DNA of 64,000 bases from an uncultured Alphaproteobacteria bacterium (GTDB lineage: Bacteria; Pseudomonadota; Alphaproteobacteria; SP197), in NCBI GenBank assembly GCA_943787175.1, contig CALSLK010000037.1:1-64000 (forward strand), written 5' to 3'. Numbering within the stretch: the first letter of the stretch is position 1; each line of letters begins with the position of its first letter. Positions 54,956-63,364 of this stretch are shown in pieces. Under the pieces are notes generated by a model. It saw only the letters and a list, made by a program, of their open reading frames with translations, searched no databases and had not been told where the DNA came from. The position numbers and the translations under genes are program-made.

Positions 54956-55795
54956 ATGAAGAAAATCGTTCTTACCGGTGCTGCCGGTCGACTTGGTTCC
55001 TATCTGCGTGAACCGTTGCTTGGCATGGCCGATGAGCTTGTCTCGACGGACCTGGTTGAGGACTTCGGAAAGCTCCATGATCGCGAAACCTATGTGAGGG
55101 CCGATCTGGCCCGGCTCGATGAGATGACCGATGTGCTCAAGGGAGCCGAAATGGTCGTGCACTTTGGTGCCATTGGCGACGAAGCACCGTTTGATGACAT
55201 CCTGCAGTCCAACATCATTGGTGCCTATAACGTCTGGGAGGCCGCGCGGGTCAACGGATTGCGGCGCGTGGTTTATGCCAGTTCGATCCACGCCGTGGGC
55301 ATGCATTCACGTACCGAGTGTATTGGTACGGAGGTGCCGCACCGGCCCGACACATTTTATGGACTGGCAAAGTGTTTTGCCGAGGACCTGGGCTCGCTCT
55401 ACTGGGACAAGTACCAGATGGAATCGGTCTGCCTGCGCATTCTCTCTTGCGCTCAGGTCACCAACGCCCGCGCGCTGGGTTCGTGGTTGTCTTATGGCGA
55501 CCTCATTCAATTGGTCGAACGCGCGATCGACACGCCCACGACCAAGTTCACGGTTATCTATGGTGTCTCCAACAACGATCGCGCACCGGTCAACAACGAC
55601 AGCGCCCGCTACCTTGGTTATCGGCCCAGGGACAACGCTGAGCAATTTGCCGAAAAGGTCCTGGCTGAAACGCCGATACAAGACCTGAACGACCCGACCT
55701 ATCTCTATCAGGGCGGGCCGTTTGCAGCGGTTGAGCCGGGCAATAGCGGCGTTGCTTTGATGAACATCATCAACGATGACAAGAAAACGCTGTAA
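54956..55795 (+). CDS. NAD-dependent uronate dehydrogenase-like epimerase-family protein
   Basis: 279 residues. KIVLTGAAGRLGSYLREPLL (NAD motif), VVYASSIHAVGMHSR (catalytic Ser), FYGLAKCFAEDLGSLYWDKY (YxxxK) and the SCAQVTNARALGSWLSYGDL segment resemble Agrobacterium uronate dehydrogenase, which oxidises galacturonate or glucuronate to the aldarate lactone. Start at ATG 54956. A perfect terminator follows. The UxaA-family gene at 10909 could act in a related pathway but is far away. Confidence 0.75.
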   Translation: MKKIVLTGAAGRLGSYLREPLLGMADELVSTDLVEDFGKLHDRETYVRADLARLDEMTDVLKGAEMVVHFGAIGDEAPFDDILQSNIIGAYNVWEAARVNGLRRVVYASSIHAVGMHSRTECIGTEVPHRPDTFYGLAKCFAEDLGSLYWDKYQMESVCLRILSCAQVTNARALGSWLSYGDLIQLVERAIDTPTTKFTVIYGVSNNDRAPVNNDSARYLGYRPRDNAEQFAEKVLAETPIQDLNDPTYLYQGGPFAAVEPGNSGVALMNIINDDKKTL

Positions 55796-55801
55796 TGCAG
55801 A

Positions 55802-55838
55802 AGAGCAGGGTGCGTTGGCACCCTGCTCTGGCGGTTTT
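55802..55838 (+). terminator. Rho-independent terminator
   Basis: AGAGCAGGGTGC, loop GTTG, GCACCCTGCTCT, then GGCGGTTTTGTTT: a 12-bp perfect stem starting seven bases after the uronate dehydrogenase stop. Confidence 0.8.
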
Positions 55839-55872
55839 GTTTGCTGTCGTCGGGATGATCAGAGGTCGGAGT

Positions 55873-56079
55873 TCAGGCGTATCTCCAGCCTACAAAGATG
55901 ATGCCGACACCTGCGACAAATGGCAGCCAGAACAGACGGACCGCTTCGCCGGAAAACCAGACCATGGATGATTTCACATTGCTTGTATTGAATGCGGACG
56001 CCATCTCGTTCAGGTAGATCCAGAAGAGCAGGGCCCCCACGGAGACGACCGCTCCCAGGATCATCAGGAAAATGCGCAT
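55873..56079 (-). CDS. Small two-helix membrane protein
   Basis: 68 residues, MRIFLMILGAVVSVGALLFW then IYLNEMASAF, and a second helix WLPFVAGVGIIFVGWRYA. GGAGAG precedes the start. Function unknown; it is convergent with the uronate dehydrogenase gene. Confidence 0.55.
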   Translation of the reverse strand: MRIFLMILGAVVSVGALLFWIYLNEMASAFNTSNVKSSMVWFSGEAVRLFWLPFVAGVGIIFVGWRYA

Positions 56080-56354
56080 ATCTGGGGTCTCTCCAGTCGT
56101 TGGCTGAAACGATCAAGCAGTTAGTGTCTCGCTGATTGGGCTTGGGTGCCAGTGACGGTGAACATGATCTCTGACTTTCCCTCATCACGAACGTACGGTC
56201 ATGCACAGACGGTTGTCATGGAAATCGGTGGTGCAGGCGACGTTATCATGGCCGATACTGATGGTTCGCCGGAAACGGTGGCAAAGCCCGATCCGGGCAG
56301 GGTCGAAACAGATGCGGAACATAAAGCCGGGAGACCGGTCGGAAGGTGGTCGTG

Positions 56355-57497
56355 ATGGATGCAGTGGAACTCACACAGAAGCTGGTACGTATTCCTGGCG
56401 TGTCGGGCCAGGAGGGCGCTGTTGCGGATGCGGTCGAACAGACCATGCGCGACCTGGGATACCGTGAGGTCACCCGGGACAGCTTTGGCACCGTACTGGG
56501 CCAGGTCGGCCCTGAAGATGCCTCGACCCACCTTCTGTTTGACGGTCACATGGATGTGGTGCCGGTTGTTGGTGAATGGTCGGTCGACCCCTTTGGTGGC
56601 GAAATCCGTGACGGACGCCTTTGGGGGCGCGGCTCGACGGACATGAAAGGTGGGCTCGCTGCAGCGATCTGCGGTGTCGCGGCTGCTGCACGTGAAGGCA
56701 CGCTCAAGCATCAGGTCGCAGTCTCGGCCACTGTGCTGGAAGAAACCATTGAAGGCGTCGCTCTGGGATCGGTCATGGATCGGATCGATCCTCAGGCAGT
56801 CGTGATTTGTGAACCCACAAGCCTGGAACTCAAGACAGCCCAGAAGGGTCGTCTTGAGATGTTGCTCACCATTCACGGCAAACCATCGCATGCCGCCTAT
56901 CCCGAACGTGGCGTCAATGCCATCGACTTTGCGGCCCGTGCGCTGCGTGCGCTTGATGCCATGAAGCCGGTGACCAGTGAGGAACTGGGCAAGGGCATCC
57001 TTGTGGCCACCGACATCATTTCCGATCCGCATCCTTCGATCTCGATGTTGCCCAACTCGGTGACCATCCGGTTTGACCGCCGCACTCTGGTTGGCGAGAC
57101 ACAGGAGGACATTCTGAGCGCCATGCGCGACGCGCTGACGGCCGATAATATCAGCAATTACGATCTCAAGGTGACCGACAGCGAGGTCTCTGCCTATACC
57201 GAAAAGGCGTTCGAGCCGATCCGGTGGATGCCGGCCTGGAGCCTGGATCGTGATCACGCGCTGGTGGCCAAAGCGATCGACGCGATCCGGGAGATGGGCG
57301 ATGAACCGCGCTTGGGCGTTTTCGGCTTCTGCACCAATGGCTCGGAATCAGCCGGGGTTCGCAAGGTGCCGACCATCGGGTTTGGGCCGGGCGCAGAAAG
57401 TGATGCCCACATCATCGATGAATCCGTCGACATAGGTGAAGTCGCCAAGGCAGCAGAGTTCTATCGCAACCTCGTCACAGGAATGGCAGGCGCATGA
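56355..57497 (+). CDS. M20-family metallohydrolase (ArgE/DapE/YgeY type)
   Basis: 380 residues. Metal motifs: LLFDGHMDVVPV, GRGSTDMKGGLAAAI and VLEETIEG; dimerisation domain with IHGKPSHAAYPERGVNAIDF; the last ligand is in GPGAESDAHIIDES. Hydrolyses an N-acyl or N-carbamoyl amino acid or small peptide; the text is closest to YgeY. Start ATG 56355 has GGAAGG eight bases upstream. The stop overlaps the following SDR gene (ATGA), the first link of a five-gene run with VOC and two M24 genes. Confidence 0.85.
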   Translation: MDAVELTQKLVRIPGVSGQEGAVADAVEQTMRDLGYREVTRDSFGTVLGQVGPEDASTHLLFDGHMDVVPVVGEWSVDPFGGEIRDGRLWGRGSTDMKGGLAAAICGVAAAAREGTLKHQVAVSATVLEETIEGVALGSVMDRIDPQAVVICEPTSLELKTAQKGRLEMLLTIHGKPSHAAYPERGVNAIDFAARALRALDAMKPVTSEELGKGILVATDIISDPHPSISMLPNSVTIRFDRRTLVGETQEDILSAMRDALTADNISNYDLKVTDSEVSAYTEKAFEPIRWMPAWSLDRDHALVAKAIDAIREMGDEPRLGVFGFCTNGSESAGVRKVPTIGFGPGAESDAHIIDESVDIGEVAKAAEFYRNLVTGMAGA

Positions 57498-58255
57498 ACC
57501 GGCATATCAACCTCCGGGGGCAGCGCGTGCTCGTGACTGGCACAGGCGGTGGCATGGGTGGCGAGATTGCACAAACATTGGCGAGGTGGGGCGCAACGGT
57601 TGCTGCAACCGACAAGGACCTTTCCGGCGCACAGGCAACGCTGGAGGCGATCACAAAGGCCGGCGGCAAGGGATGTGCGTTTGCCATCGACATTGCTGAC
57701 GAAGCCAGCGTTGATGCGGGTGTTGCGGCATGTTGGCAGGAACTGGGCGGCTTCGACCTTCTGGTCAACAACGCCGGGGTTCTTTCCGTCACGAACGTCA
57801 CCGACATGTCGCTCGAGGATTGGAACTTCGTGATGGGGATCAACATCACCGGTGTGTTCTTGATGTCGCGCGCCGTGGCGCGCCGGATGGTGAAGCAGGG
57901 GACACCGGCCTCGATCGTTTCCACGGCCTCGATTTCTGGAAAACGCGGAGATCCAGGCCTGTCTCACTACACTGCCTCGAAGTTTGCCGTGGTCGGTTTT
58001 ACCCAGGCGCTGGCCCAGGAGATGGCTGAGCATGACATCCTGGTCAACGCCGTCTGCCCGGGTGTCGTCGATACCCCCATGATCCGCGCGCTTGCCAGGG
58101 ATGCCGGAAAAAGCGTTGATTCCTATGTGGACGATCAACTCATCAAGCGCCTGCAAACCCCCGAAGACATCGCCTATGCCATGGCCTATCTCCACACCTC
58201 GCGTGCCATGACCGGTCAGGCGATCAACATCGATGGCGGCACCTATTTCCATTAG
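57494..58255 (+). CDS. Short-chain dehydrogenase/reductase
   Basis: 253 residues. RVLVTGTGGGMGGEIAQTLA (cofactor), LLVNNAGVLSVTNV, catalytic Ser in IVSTASISGKRGDPG, YTASKFAV, and the end TGQAINIDGGTYFH. Classical SDR using NAD(P). Overlaps the M20 gene by four bases and is followed 13 bases later by the VOC gene. Substrate unknown. Confidence 0.88.
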   Translation: MNRHINLRGQRVLVTGTGGGMGGEIAQTLARWGATVAATDKDLSGAQATLEAITKAGGKGCAFAIDIADEASVDAGVAACWQELGGFDLLVNNAGVLSVTNVTDMSLEDWNFVMGINITGVFLMSRAVARRMVKQGTPASIVSTASISGKRGDPGLSHYTASKFAVVGFTQALAQEMAEHDILVNAVCPGVVDTPMIRALARDAGKSVDSYVDDQLIKRLQTPEDIAYAMAYLHTSRAMTGQAINIDGGTYFH

Positions 58256-58267
58256 GGAATGTTGAAA

Positions 58268-58714
58268 ATGGCCATTACCGGACTTGTCCATACCAGCTTC
58301 ACGGTGGCTGATCTTGATGCCTCCGTGATGTTCTGGACCGGGCCCCTGGGGTTCGAGCTGGTGGATCGCCGACCGTGGGGCAGCAAGGAACTGGGTCAGG
58401 TGGTCGGTGTTCCCGGCCTGCTCATGGATATCGCGATCCTCAAAGGCCATGGTTATGAGGTCGAACTGATTGCCTGTCCGCAAGATGACAGTGCGTCCCT
58501 GGACGTCAGCCCTCAGAAATCCGGCGCATCCCATATGGCATTTTTGTGCGACGACATCGCCGCAACCCAGCGTGAACTGTTGGCCGCCGGTGCGAAGCGT
58601 CAGGGGGAGGCTGCTTGCCTAACGGACGATCCGGACCAGCCGGCCTGGGCGGTTTACTTGCGCGACCCCAACGGCATCATTCTTGAACTCATTGAATCAT
58701 CGGGCTCAATGTAA
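58268..58714 (+). CDS. VOC-superfamily (glyoxalase/dioxygenase-like) protein
   Basis: 148 residues in two beta-alpha-beta-beta-beta modules: LVHTSFTVADLDASVMFWTG with a metal-type histidine, and GASHMAFLCDDI then YLRDPNGIILELIE with His/Glu ligands. Resembles glyoxalase I or methylmalonyl-CoA epimerase-like enzymes. I start at ATG 58268, nine bases after TAGGGA; an earlier ATG at 58259 is too close. Cotranscribed with the SDR. Confidence 0.8.
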   Translation: MAITGLVHTSFTVADLDASVMFWTGPLGFELVDRRPWGSKELGQVVGVPGLLMDIAILKGHGYEVELIACPQDDSASLDVSPQKSGASHMAFLCDDIAATQRELLAAGAKRQGEAACLTDDPDQPAWAVYLRDPNGIILELIESSGSM

Positions 58715-58847
58715 CGATTCTTGAAATTTGCACGCCAAGTTTTCAATTGCAGTCAGTCACGATCTGAATTCTTCTGCTGTTCAACCTTGTAGGTGGCGCT
58801 GGCCAACGATTGCCCGGCGAGACTGATCGAACTGGAGCAGATGACCC

Positions 58848-60077
58848 ATGGCCCAATCTCCTGATGCGTTGCTCTCACAAGATAACTGGAGTGACCTGCG
58901 GCAATACCGTGAGCTGCCTGAGATCGATCACGACCGGCTCTATGCCTATCGCAACAAACGCCTGAAGGAGCAAATGCGCGAACACGATGTCGCTGCGATG
59001 GTCATCGTCAATCCCATCAGCCTTCGCTACGCCGTTGATTATTCGACCTACTCGCTCTTCCAGTCGCGCATACCATCCACTTATCTCTTCATGGCGCCCG
59101 ACGGCCCCACCACGATTCACGGCGCTTATGCCGACTCCAACCTGATCGACCGTTCGATGCCGGTGCGGCCGATCTCCTATTTCGACGGCGGAGACAACCT
59201 TGCCGACAACGCAAGGCTGCTTGCCGATGACCTGGTCCGTTATCTCAGTGAAATCGGCACCGACAACCGTCGCGTCGCCATTGAATACGTGAATCCCAGT
59301 GTCACACAGGCCTGTCTGCAGCGCGGGCTCGAGGTGGTCGATGGTATCGTGCTGTCAGAGCGCGCAAGGCTCATCAAGTCGCCCGACGAAATCGAATGTA
59401 TCAAGTGGGCAGTCGCCGTCGCGGAACTGGGCATGGCAAAGATGAAGGAAAGCCTGCGCCCGGGCGTTACGGAACTGCAATTGTGGGGTCTCCTCAACTA
59501 CACCAACCTGGCCAATCACGGCGAATGGCATGAGGGCCGCATGCTGGCCTCAGGCCCCAGGATCAATCCCTGGCTGCAGGAGGCGTCCCAGCGCGTTATC
59601 GAGTCCGGTGATCTCGTGGGCTTTGATACCGATATGGTCGGCCCGTTAGGCTATTTCTGCGACATCTCCCGTACCTTCCATTGCGGCCCGGCGGAGCCGA
59701 CAAAAAGGCAAAAGGAAATCTATCGCCTGGCCTATGAGGAAGTGCAGCACAACATGAAACTGGTGCGGCCCGGCATCACGTTCCACGAGATCCAGCAACA
59801 ATCGTTCCCAATCCCCGAGGAGTACCAGGACAACGCCTATACCTGCATTATCCATGGTGTGGGCATGTGCGATGAGTACCCAAGGATTGATCCGTTCCAC
59901 AGGGGGCTCAACCCCTACAACGGGAAACTGGAAGCTGGCATGGTGGTCACGGTCGAGAGCTATATGGGCCCGTTGGGCGAGCACGATGGCGTGAAGCTGG
60001 AAGAGCAGGTCCTGGTCACCGAAGATGGCTGCGAACTGATGTCGACCTATCCTATGGAAGAATCCCTGCTGAATTGA
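58848..60077 (+). CDS. DddP-like M24-family protein, candidate DMSP lyase
   Basis: 409 residues of creatinase/aminopeptidase P fold. Metal ligands appear as D260, D262 and D272 in FDTDMVGPLGYFCDISRTF, H336 in IIHGVGMCDEYP, E370 in VTVESYMGP and E385 in VKLEEQVLV. As I recall, DddP uses Asp295, Asp297, Asp307, His371, Glu406 and Glu421 with Asp377 as base. A shift of 35 or 36 fits all six, and D342 falls on Asp377. The FDTDM-GP-GY and HGVGM-DEYP blocks are DddP-like. It would cleave dimethylsulfoniopropionate to dimethyl sulfide and acrylate. A non-lyase M24 relative remains possible. Confidence 0.65.
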   Translation: MAQSPDALLSQDNWSDLRQYRELPEIDHDRLYAYRNKRLKEQMREHDVAAMVIVNPISLRYAVDYSTYSLFQSRIPSTYLFMAPDGPTTIHGAYADSNLIDRSMPVRPISYFDGGDNLADNARLLADDLVRYLSEIGTDNRRVAIEYVNPSVTQACLQRGLEVVDGIVLSERARLIKSPDEIECIKWAVAVAELGMAKMKESLRPGVTELQLWGLLNYTNLANHGEWHEGRMLASGPRINPWLQEASQRVIESGDLVGFDTDMVGPLGYFCDISRTFHCGPAEPTKRQKEIYRLAYEEVQHNMKLVRPGITFHEIQQQSFPIPEEYQDNAYTCIIHGVGMCDEYPRIDPFHRGLNPYNGKLEAGMVVTVESYMGPLGEHDGVKLEEQVLVTEDGCELMSTYPMEESLLN

Positions 60078-60103
60078 TTGCGCATTGCATGAAGGGCTGA
60101 ACC

Positions 60104-61354
60104 ATGGCGGAGCGCGATGATCTGCGGGCTGGCAACTACCCCGACCCCGAACCGGCTTTTGAACCGTGGGAATATGCAGCGCGCTTGAAGCGGGTCCGTG
60201 AGCGCATGGCTTCAGAGGGCGTGGACTGCCTGTACCTTAGTGCACCCGAGAGCATGTATTATCTTTCGGGTTACCGCAGCGCCTTCACACAGGCTGGGCA
60301 AAGCCCGAAGCAATGGCCCGCGACCAGCGGGATTGCCGTTCATGTCGACCACGATCACATGGTCCTGTTCGATACCGACCGCGAGACGGTCATGCATCGC
60401 ACTTATACCGGTCTCAGCGATATTCGCTGCTTTCCGCCCGGCCGCACCCGTGACGGTACGGCCTATGTTGCCGACGAACTGGCATCGCTGGGCTGGCTGG
60501 GTGGCACCATCGGGCTGGAGTTCTGGAGCAGCCGTCCCAACCGCGCCATCAGCGAGCGGTTCCAGGAGCGCCTGGAGGCCAGAGGCGCCATGGTTCGTGA
60601 CGGCAGCGATGTGTTGCGCGAGGTGCGCTGGTTGAAATCACCTGCCGAAATGGATCGTCTGCGCGAAGCCGGTCGTATCGGCTGTACCGGCCTTGCCGCT
60701 GCCCGTGATGCCATTGCGCCTGGAGTCATGGAGGTTGCCGTCCTGGGTGATGCCCTTGCGGCGATGGGGCATCAGGGTGGTGAGGTTCCTGCTGTCATTC
60801 CTCCGGTGCTCTCAGGGCCCAAGACGGCTGGCCCCCACGCGCTGGCCACCGACCGGCGCATTGGCGCCGATGAAGCGGTCGTGGTGGACCTTGCGGGGGT
60901 TTCGCGCCGCTACCATGCCAATCTCGCGCGCACCTGGTGGACAGGGGAACCTGCTGCAGAGGATCGTCGGCTGGCCCAAGCCGCCGCCGGGTCGCTGGAA
61001 GTCCTGAAGGAAACACTCAAACCTGGTGTCAGTGCCGAAACGCTGTCGGCTGAGATGCTGCGCTATTACGAGGATGCCGGTATATGGGATCGCAGGAGCT
61101 GGATCGGCGGCTATGAAATGGGCATTGCCTTTCCGCCGGCATGGACTGGCAACTATGTCTTTGACCCTATGTCAGACATCGGACGCGAAAAGATCTTTGA
61201 GGCCGGGACAGCCATCAACTTCGAGAACCAGTTCTACCTGGGCGATCATCGCGGCCTATTTTTCATGATCGAGACCGTGCTTGTCGAAGATACCGGAACA
61301 ACACTGCTTTCCCGGGACGTCCCCGATGGTCTTGAATCAGCAGGTCCGGCGTAG
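60104..61354 (+). CDS. Creatinase-like M24 protein with degenerate metal site
   Basis: 416 residues. N-terminal creatinase domain (RVRERMASEGVDCLYLSAPE; MYYLSGYRS) and a pita-bread domain. The usual metal ligands are altered: VVVDLAGVSRRYHANLART has the first Asp, but Asn where the second normally sits. The His region is WIGGYEMGIAFPPAW and the first Glu region is INFENQFYL. This pattern resembles creatinase or ectoine hydrolase (DoeA), which work without the dinuclear site. Follows the DddP-like gene by 26 bases. An amide or urea-type hydrolase for a compatible solute is inferred. Confidence 0.7.
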   Translation: MAERDDLRAGNYPDPEPAFEPWEYAARLKRVRERMASEGVDCLYLSAPESMYYLSGYRSAFTQAGQSPKQWPATSGIAVHVDHDHMVLFDTDRETVMHRTYTGLSDIRCFPPGRTRDGTAYVADELASLGWLGGTIGLEFWSSRPNRAISERFQERLEARGAMVRDGSDVLREVRWLKSPAEMDRLREAGRIGCTGLAAARDAIAPGVMEVAVLGDALAAMGHQGGEVPAVIPPVLSGPKTAGPHALATDRRIGADEAVVVDLAGVSRRYHANLARTWWTGEPAAEDRRLAQAAAGSLEVLKETLKPGVSAETLSAEMLRYYEDAGIWDRRSWIGGYEMGIAFPPAWTGNYVFDPMSDIGREKIFEAGTAINFENQFYLGDHRGLFFMIETVLVEDTGTTLLSRDVPDGLESAGPA

Positions 61355-61408
61355 AGGGCGTGGTTCGCCCTTGGCCCAGGCTTGCGGCACATTCGCCAAT
61401 CCCGGAAT

Positions 61409-62071
61409 CTATCGCGATTCAGCCATCAGGAACTCGATTTCGCTTCCGTCATTGGAGGCATACACCGCACGCACGACGACGCCGGTGTTGTCGAACCAGA
61501 GTTCGACATTCTCGTCGCCGGTCATCGTGTAGTGAAACGCCGCGACGCGCCCCATGCCGGTCTCAACCGTTTTCTCGCCGGCAGGCTCGGTCGTTACCTG
61601 TTGCAAGATGCCGGTCTTGACATGAATCAGGGTCGACGCATCGCCGATGTCCTGCGTCCAGTAGGTGCCCGGCAGCGAATCTGCCGGTGCCTGGTAGCTC
61701 ACGTCGTTTGCCGTCACCTTGATATCCGTTCCGTCGCGCACGGCCTCGACCGTGAAGTCTTCGCCGTCGTCGTCGACGACGCTGGTGAACGAAACAAGCT
61801 GCCCGCCGCGCCAAACCTCACGAAATTCCTCGTCACGTGTGAAGACCGTGATGAACGCCACGCTGACTTCGATGCTGGTGACGATATCGCCAACGGTATC
61901 TTCGCCCTGCTGCACAATCGTCAGGTTCCGAATACCGATTTCCGAGCCGTCTCTGTAAATCGTATAAGAACGGAACTCCGGTAGCGCCGTGTCGGCCAAC
62001 GTCGCGTCAGCTGTGACCATGGAAAGCACCAGGGCAACTGCGCGCCACCATTTCGATATGATGAGTTTCAT
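61409..62071 (-). CDS. DUF6134-like exported protein, paralogue of 44601
   Basis: 220 residues. Signal peptide LIISKWWRAVALVLSMVTAD then ATLA. Body FRSYTIYRDGSEIGIRNLTI, FTRDEEFREVWRGGQLVSFT, TYWTQDIGDASTLIHVKTGI. It follows the same order of motifs (Y-DG--IG, EVWR-G-L---S---DDG, YW, L-HVKTG-) as the protein at 44601. No known function. It is convergent with the M24 gene. Confidence 0.7.
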   Translation of the reverse strand: MKLIISKWWRAVALVLSMVTADATLADTALPEFRSYTIYRDGSEIGIRNLTIVQQGEDTVGDIVTSIEVSVAFITVFTRDEEFREVWRGGQLVSFTSVVDDDGEDFTVEAVRDGTDIKVTANDVSYQAPADSLPGTYWTQDIGDASTLIHVKTGILQQVTTEPAGEKTVETGMGRVAAFHYTMTGDENVELWFDNTGVVVRAVYASNDGSEIEFLMAESR

Positions 62072-62256
62072 CGTGCGATGGTTCCCCGAATCCAGAAGAC
62101 CCGAGCCTAGCCGAAACTGCCACGTAAAGCGCTCCGCATCCGCGATCGGCCAATGTCAGTCCCGCATCGCTTCTTCGACCAGCCTGGCCAGGTGCACAGT
62201 GCCGCCATCCCAGTAGGGTGAGAAACGGTCTTCACTGTGGGCGGGAGCTTCGCGGC

Positions 62257-62433
62257 CTAGATGCAGGCGCCGCTGCGAACGTGCTGTCTCACCTCAGCGA
62301 TCAGGTGCGGGTCGCTGAGACGATTGGCCGTGTGCAAGGCTTCTGAGATCAGAACAACAGAGAGACACCCGGCGTTCGGCGCCACGAATAATCCGAACGT
62401 GACCGGCGCTCCATGTGGGTGTCCGGAACTCAT
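62257..62433 (-). pseudogene. N-terminal remnant of a GlxA-type AraC regulator
   Basis: 58 codons, MSSGHPHGAPVTFGLFVAPN then SVVLISEALHTANRLSDPHL, resemble the opening of AraC-family regulators with a class-I amidotransferase-like domain (FG-L-VP-F----L--ALE-LR-ANRL). The HTH part is absent. Downstream (62156-62256) a second fragment reads RFSPYWDGGTVHLARLVEEA ending MRD, the tail of another lost gene. The rest of 62072-62457 holds no gene. Confidence 0.35.
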
Positions 62434-62457
62434 CGTCCGCCGATCCGCATCGGACGG

Positions 62458-63198
62458 CTAGACCATCACCATGCCGCCGCTGGCGACCACCGTCTCGCCG
62501 GTGACAAAGCGGTTGGCGGGTGAGGCCAGGAAGGCCACCACCTCGGCGATGTCGGACGGCTCGCCCGCGCGGCCGACCGGGATGTTGGGGATGTGTTTGG
62601 TGAGCCAGCCCTCGCTTTTGGCACGCTCGGTCGCAATCGCGCCGGGGCTGACGCCGTTGACCATGATGCCGTGAGGGGCAAGCTCCTGGGCGAAGGTGCG
62701 AACCAGGCTCAGAACCGCGGCCTTCGAAGCGGCGTAATGCGGCATGTTGGGCTTGGCGACATAGGCGTCGACGGTGACGATCGAGACGATGTGGCCGTAG
62801 CCTGCCGTGATCATCGGTTCCATGAAGACGCGGCTGGCCAGAAACACGCCTTTGCAGTTGACGTCGAACACCCGGTCCCAGTCGGCGATCTTGAGTTCGC
62901 GCGTCGTGGCGGCGGGATAGAGACCTGCATTGTTGATCAGAATGTCGATGCGCCCGTCTGCTGCCAGTATTGCGTCGCGCGCGTCAATCAGGCTTGCCTC
63001 GTCCGAGACATCGGTGGCGTGCCCAGCGCCCAGGTTGCCGAACTCGCTTGCGGCGCGGGCGGCGGCATCGCCGTCGAAGTCCAGTAGCCAGACCTTGGCA
63101 CCGTCGGCCGCGAGACGATCGGCGATTGCCCGTCCGATACCCTGGGCGCCCCCCGTGACGGCGGCGACCTGACCCGCCAGTGGCTGATTCTCGTTCAT
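62458..63198 (-). CDS. Short-chain dehydrogenase/reductase (FabG-like)
   Basis: 246 residues. VAAVTGGAQGIGRAIADRLA, ILINNAGLYPAATTRELKIA, catalytic SIVTVDAYVAKPNMPHYAAS with the K following, and the end RFVTGETVVASGGMVMV. The usual catalytic Ser is replaced by Thr/Val in IVTVD, a minor oddity. The start is behind AGAACCACG, weak. Divergent from the amidase gene, 166 bp apart. Confidence 0.85.
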   Translation of the reverse strand: MNENQPLAGQVAAVTGGAQGIGRAIADRLAADGAKVWLLDFDGDAAARAASEFGNLGAGHATDVSDEASLIDARDAILAADGRIDILINNAGLYPAATTRELKIADWDRVFDVNCKGVFLASRVFMEPMITAGYGHIVSIVTVDAYVAKPNMPHYAASKAAVLSLVRTFAQELAPHGIMVNGVSPGAIATERAKSEGWLTKHIPNIPVGRAGEPSDIAEVVAFLASPANRFVTGETVVASGGMVMV

Positions 63199-63364
63199 CG
63201 TGGTTCTCTCATGCTGGTTGACGTGATTGTGGTCGCTCGTTGCGGGTTTGCCAACGCCTGCCCTGGCGTCTCATTCAGATGTCATCGCCCTGCTGAATGC
63301 GAACGCCGCTATAATGGCTGCCAAGGTGTAAGTACGCTGCCTGACTCCAACCAGGGGATCTTCA

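Noticed and set aside
56146-56355. 69-codon plus-strand frame before the M20 gene
   Set aside because: No ribosome site, low-complexity end, and it merely runs into the M20 start.
56199-57257. 352-codon minus-strand open frame
   Set aside because: Antisense to the M20 hydrolase, which has all its metal motifs on the plus strand.
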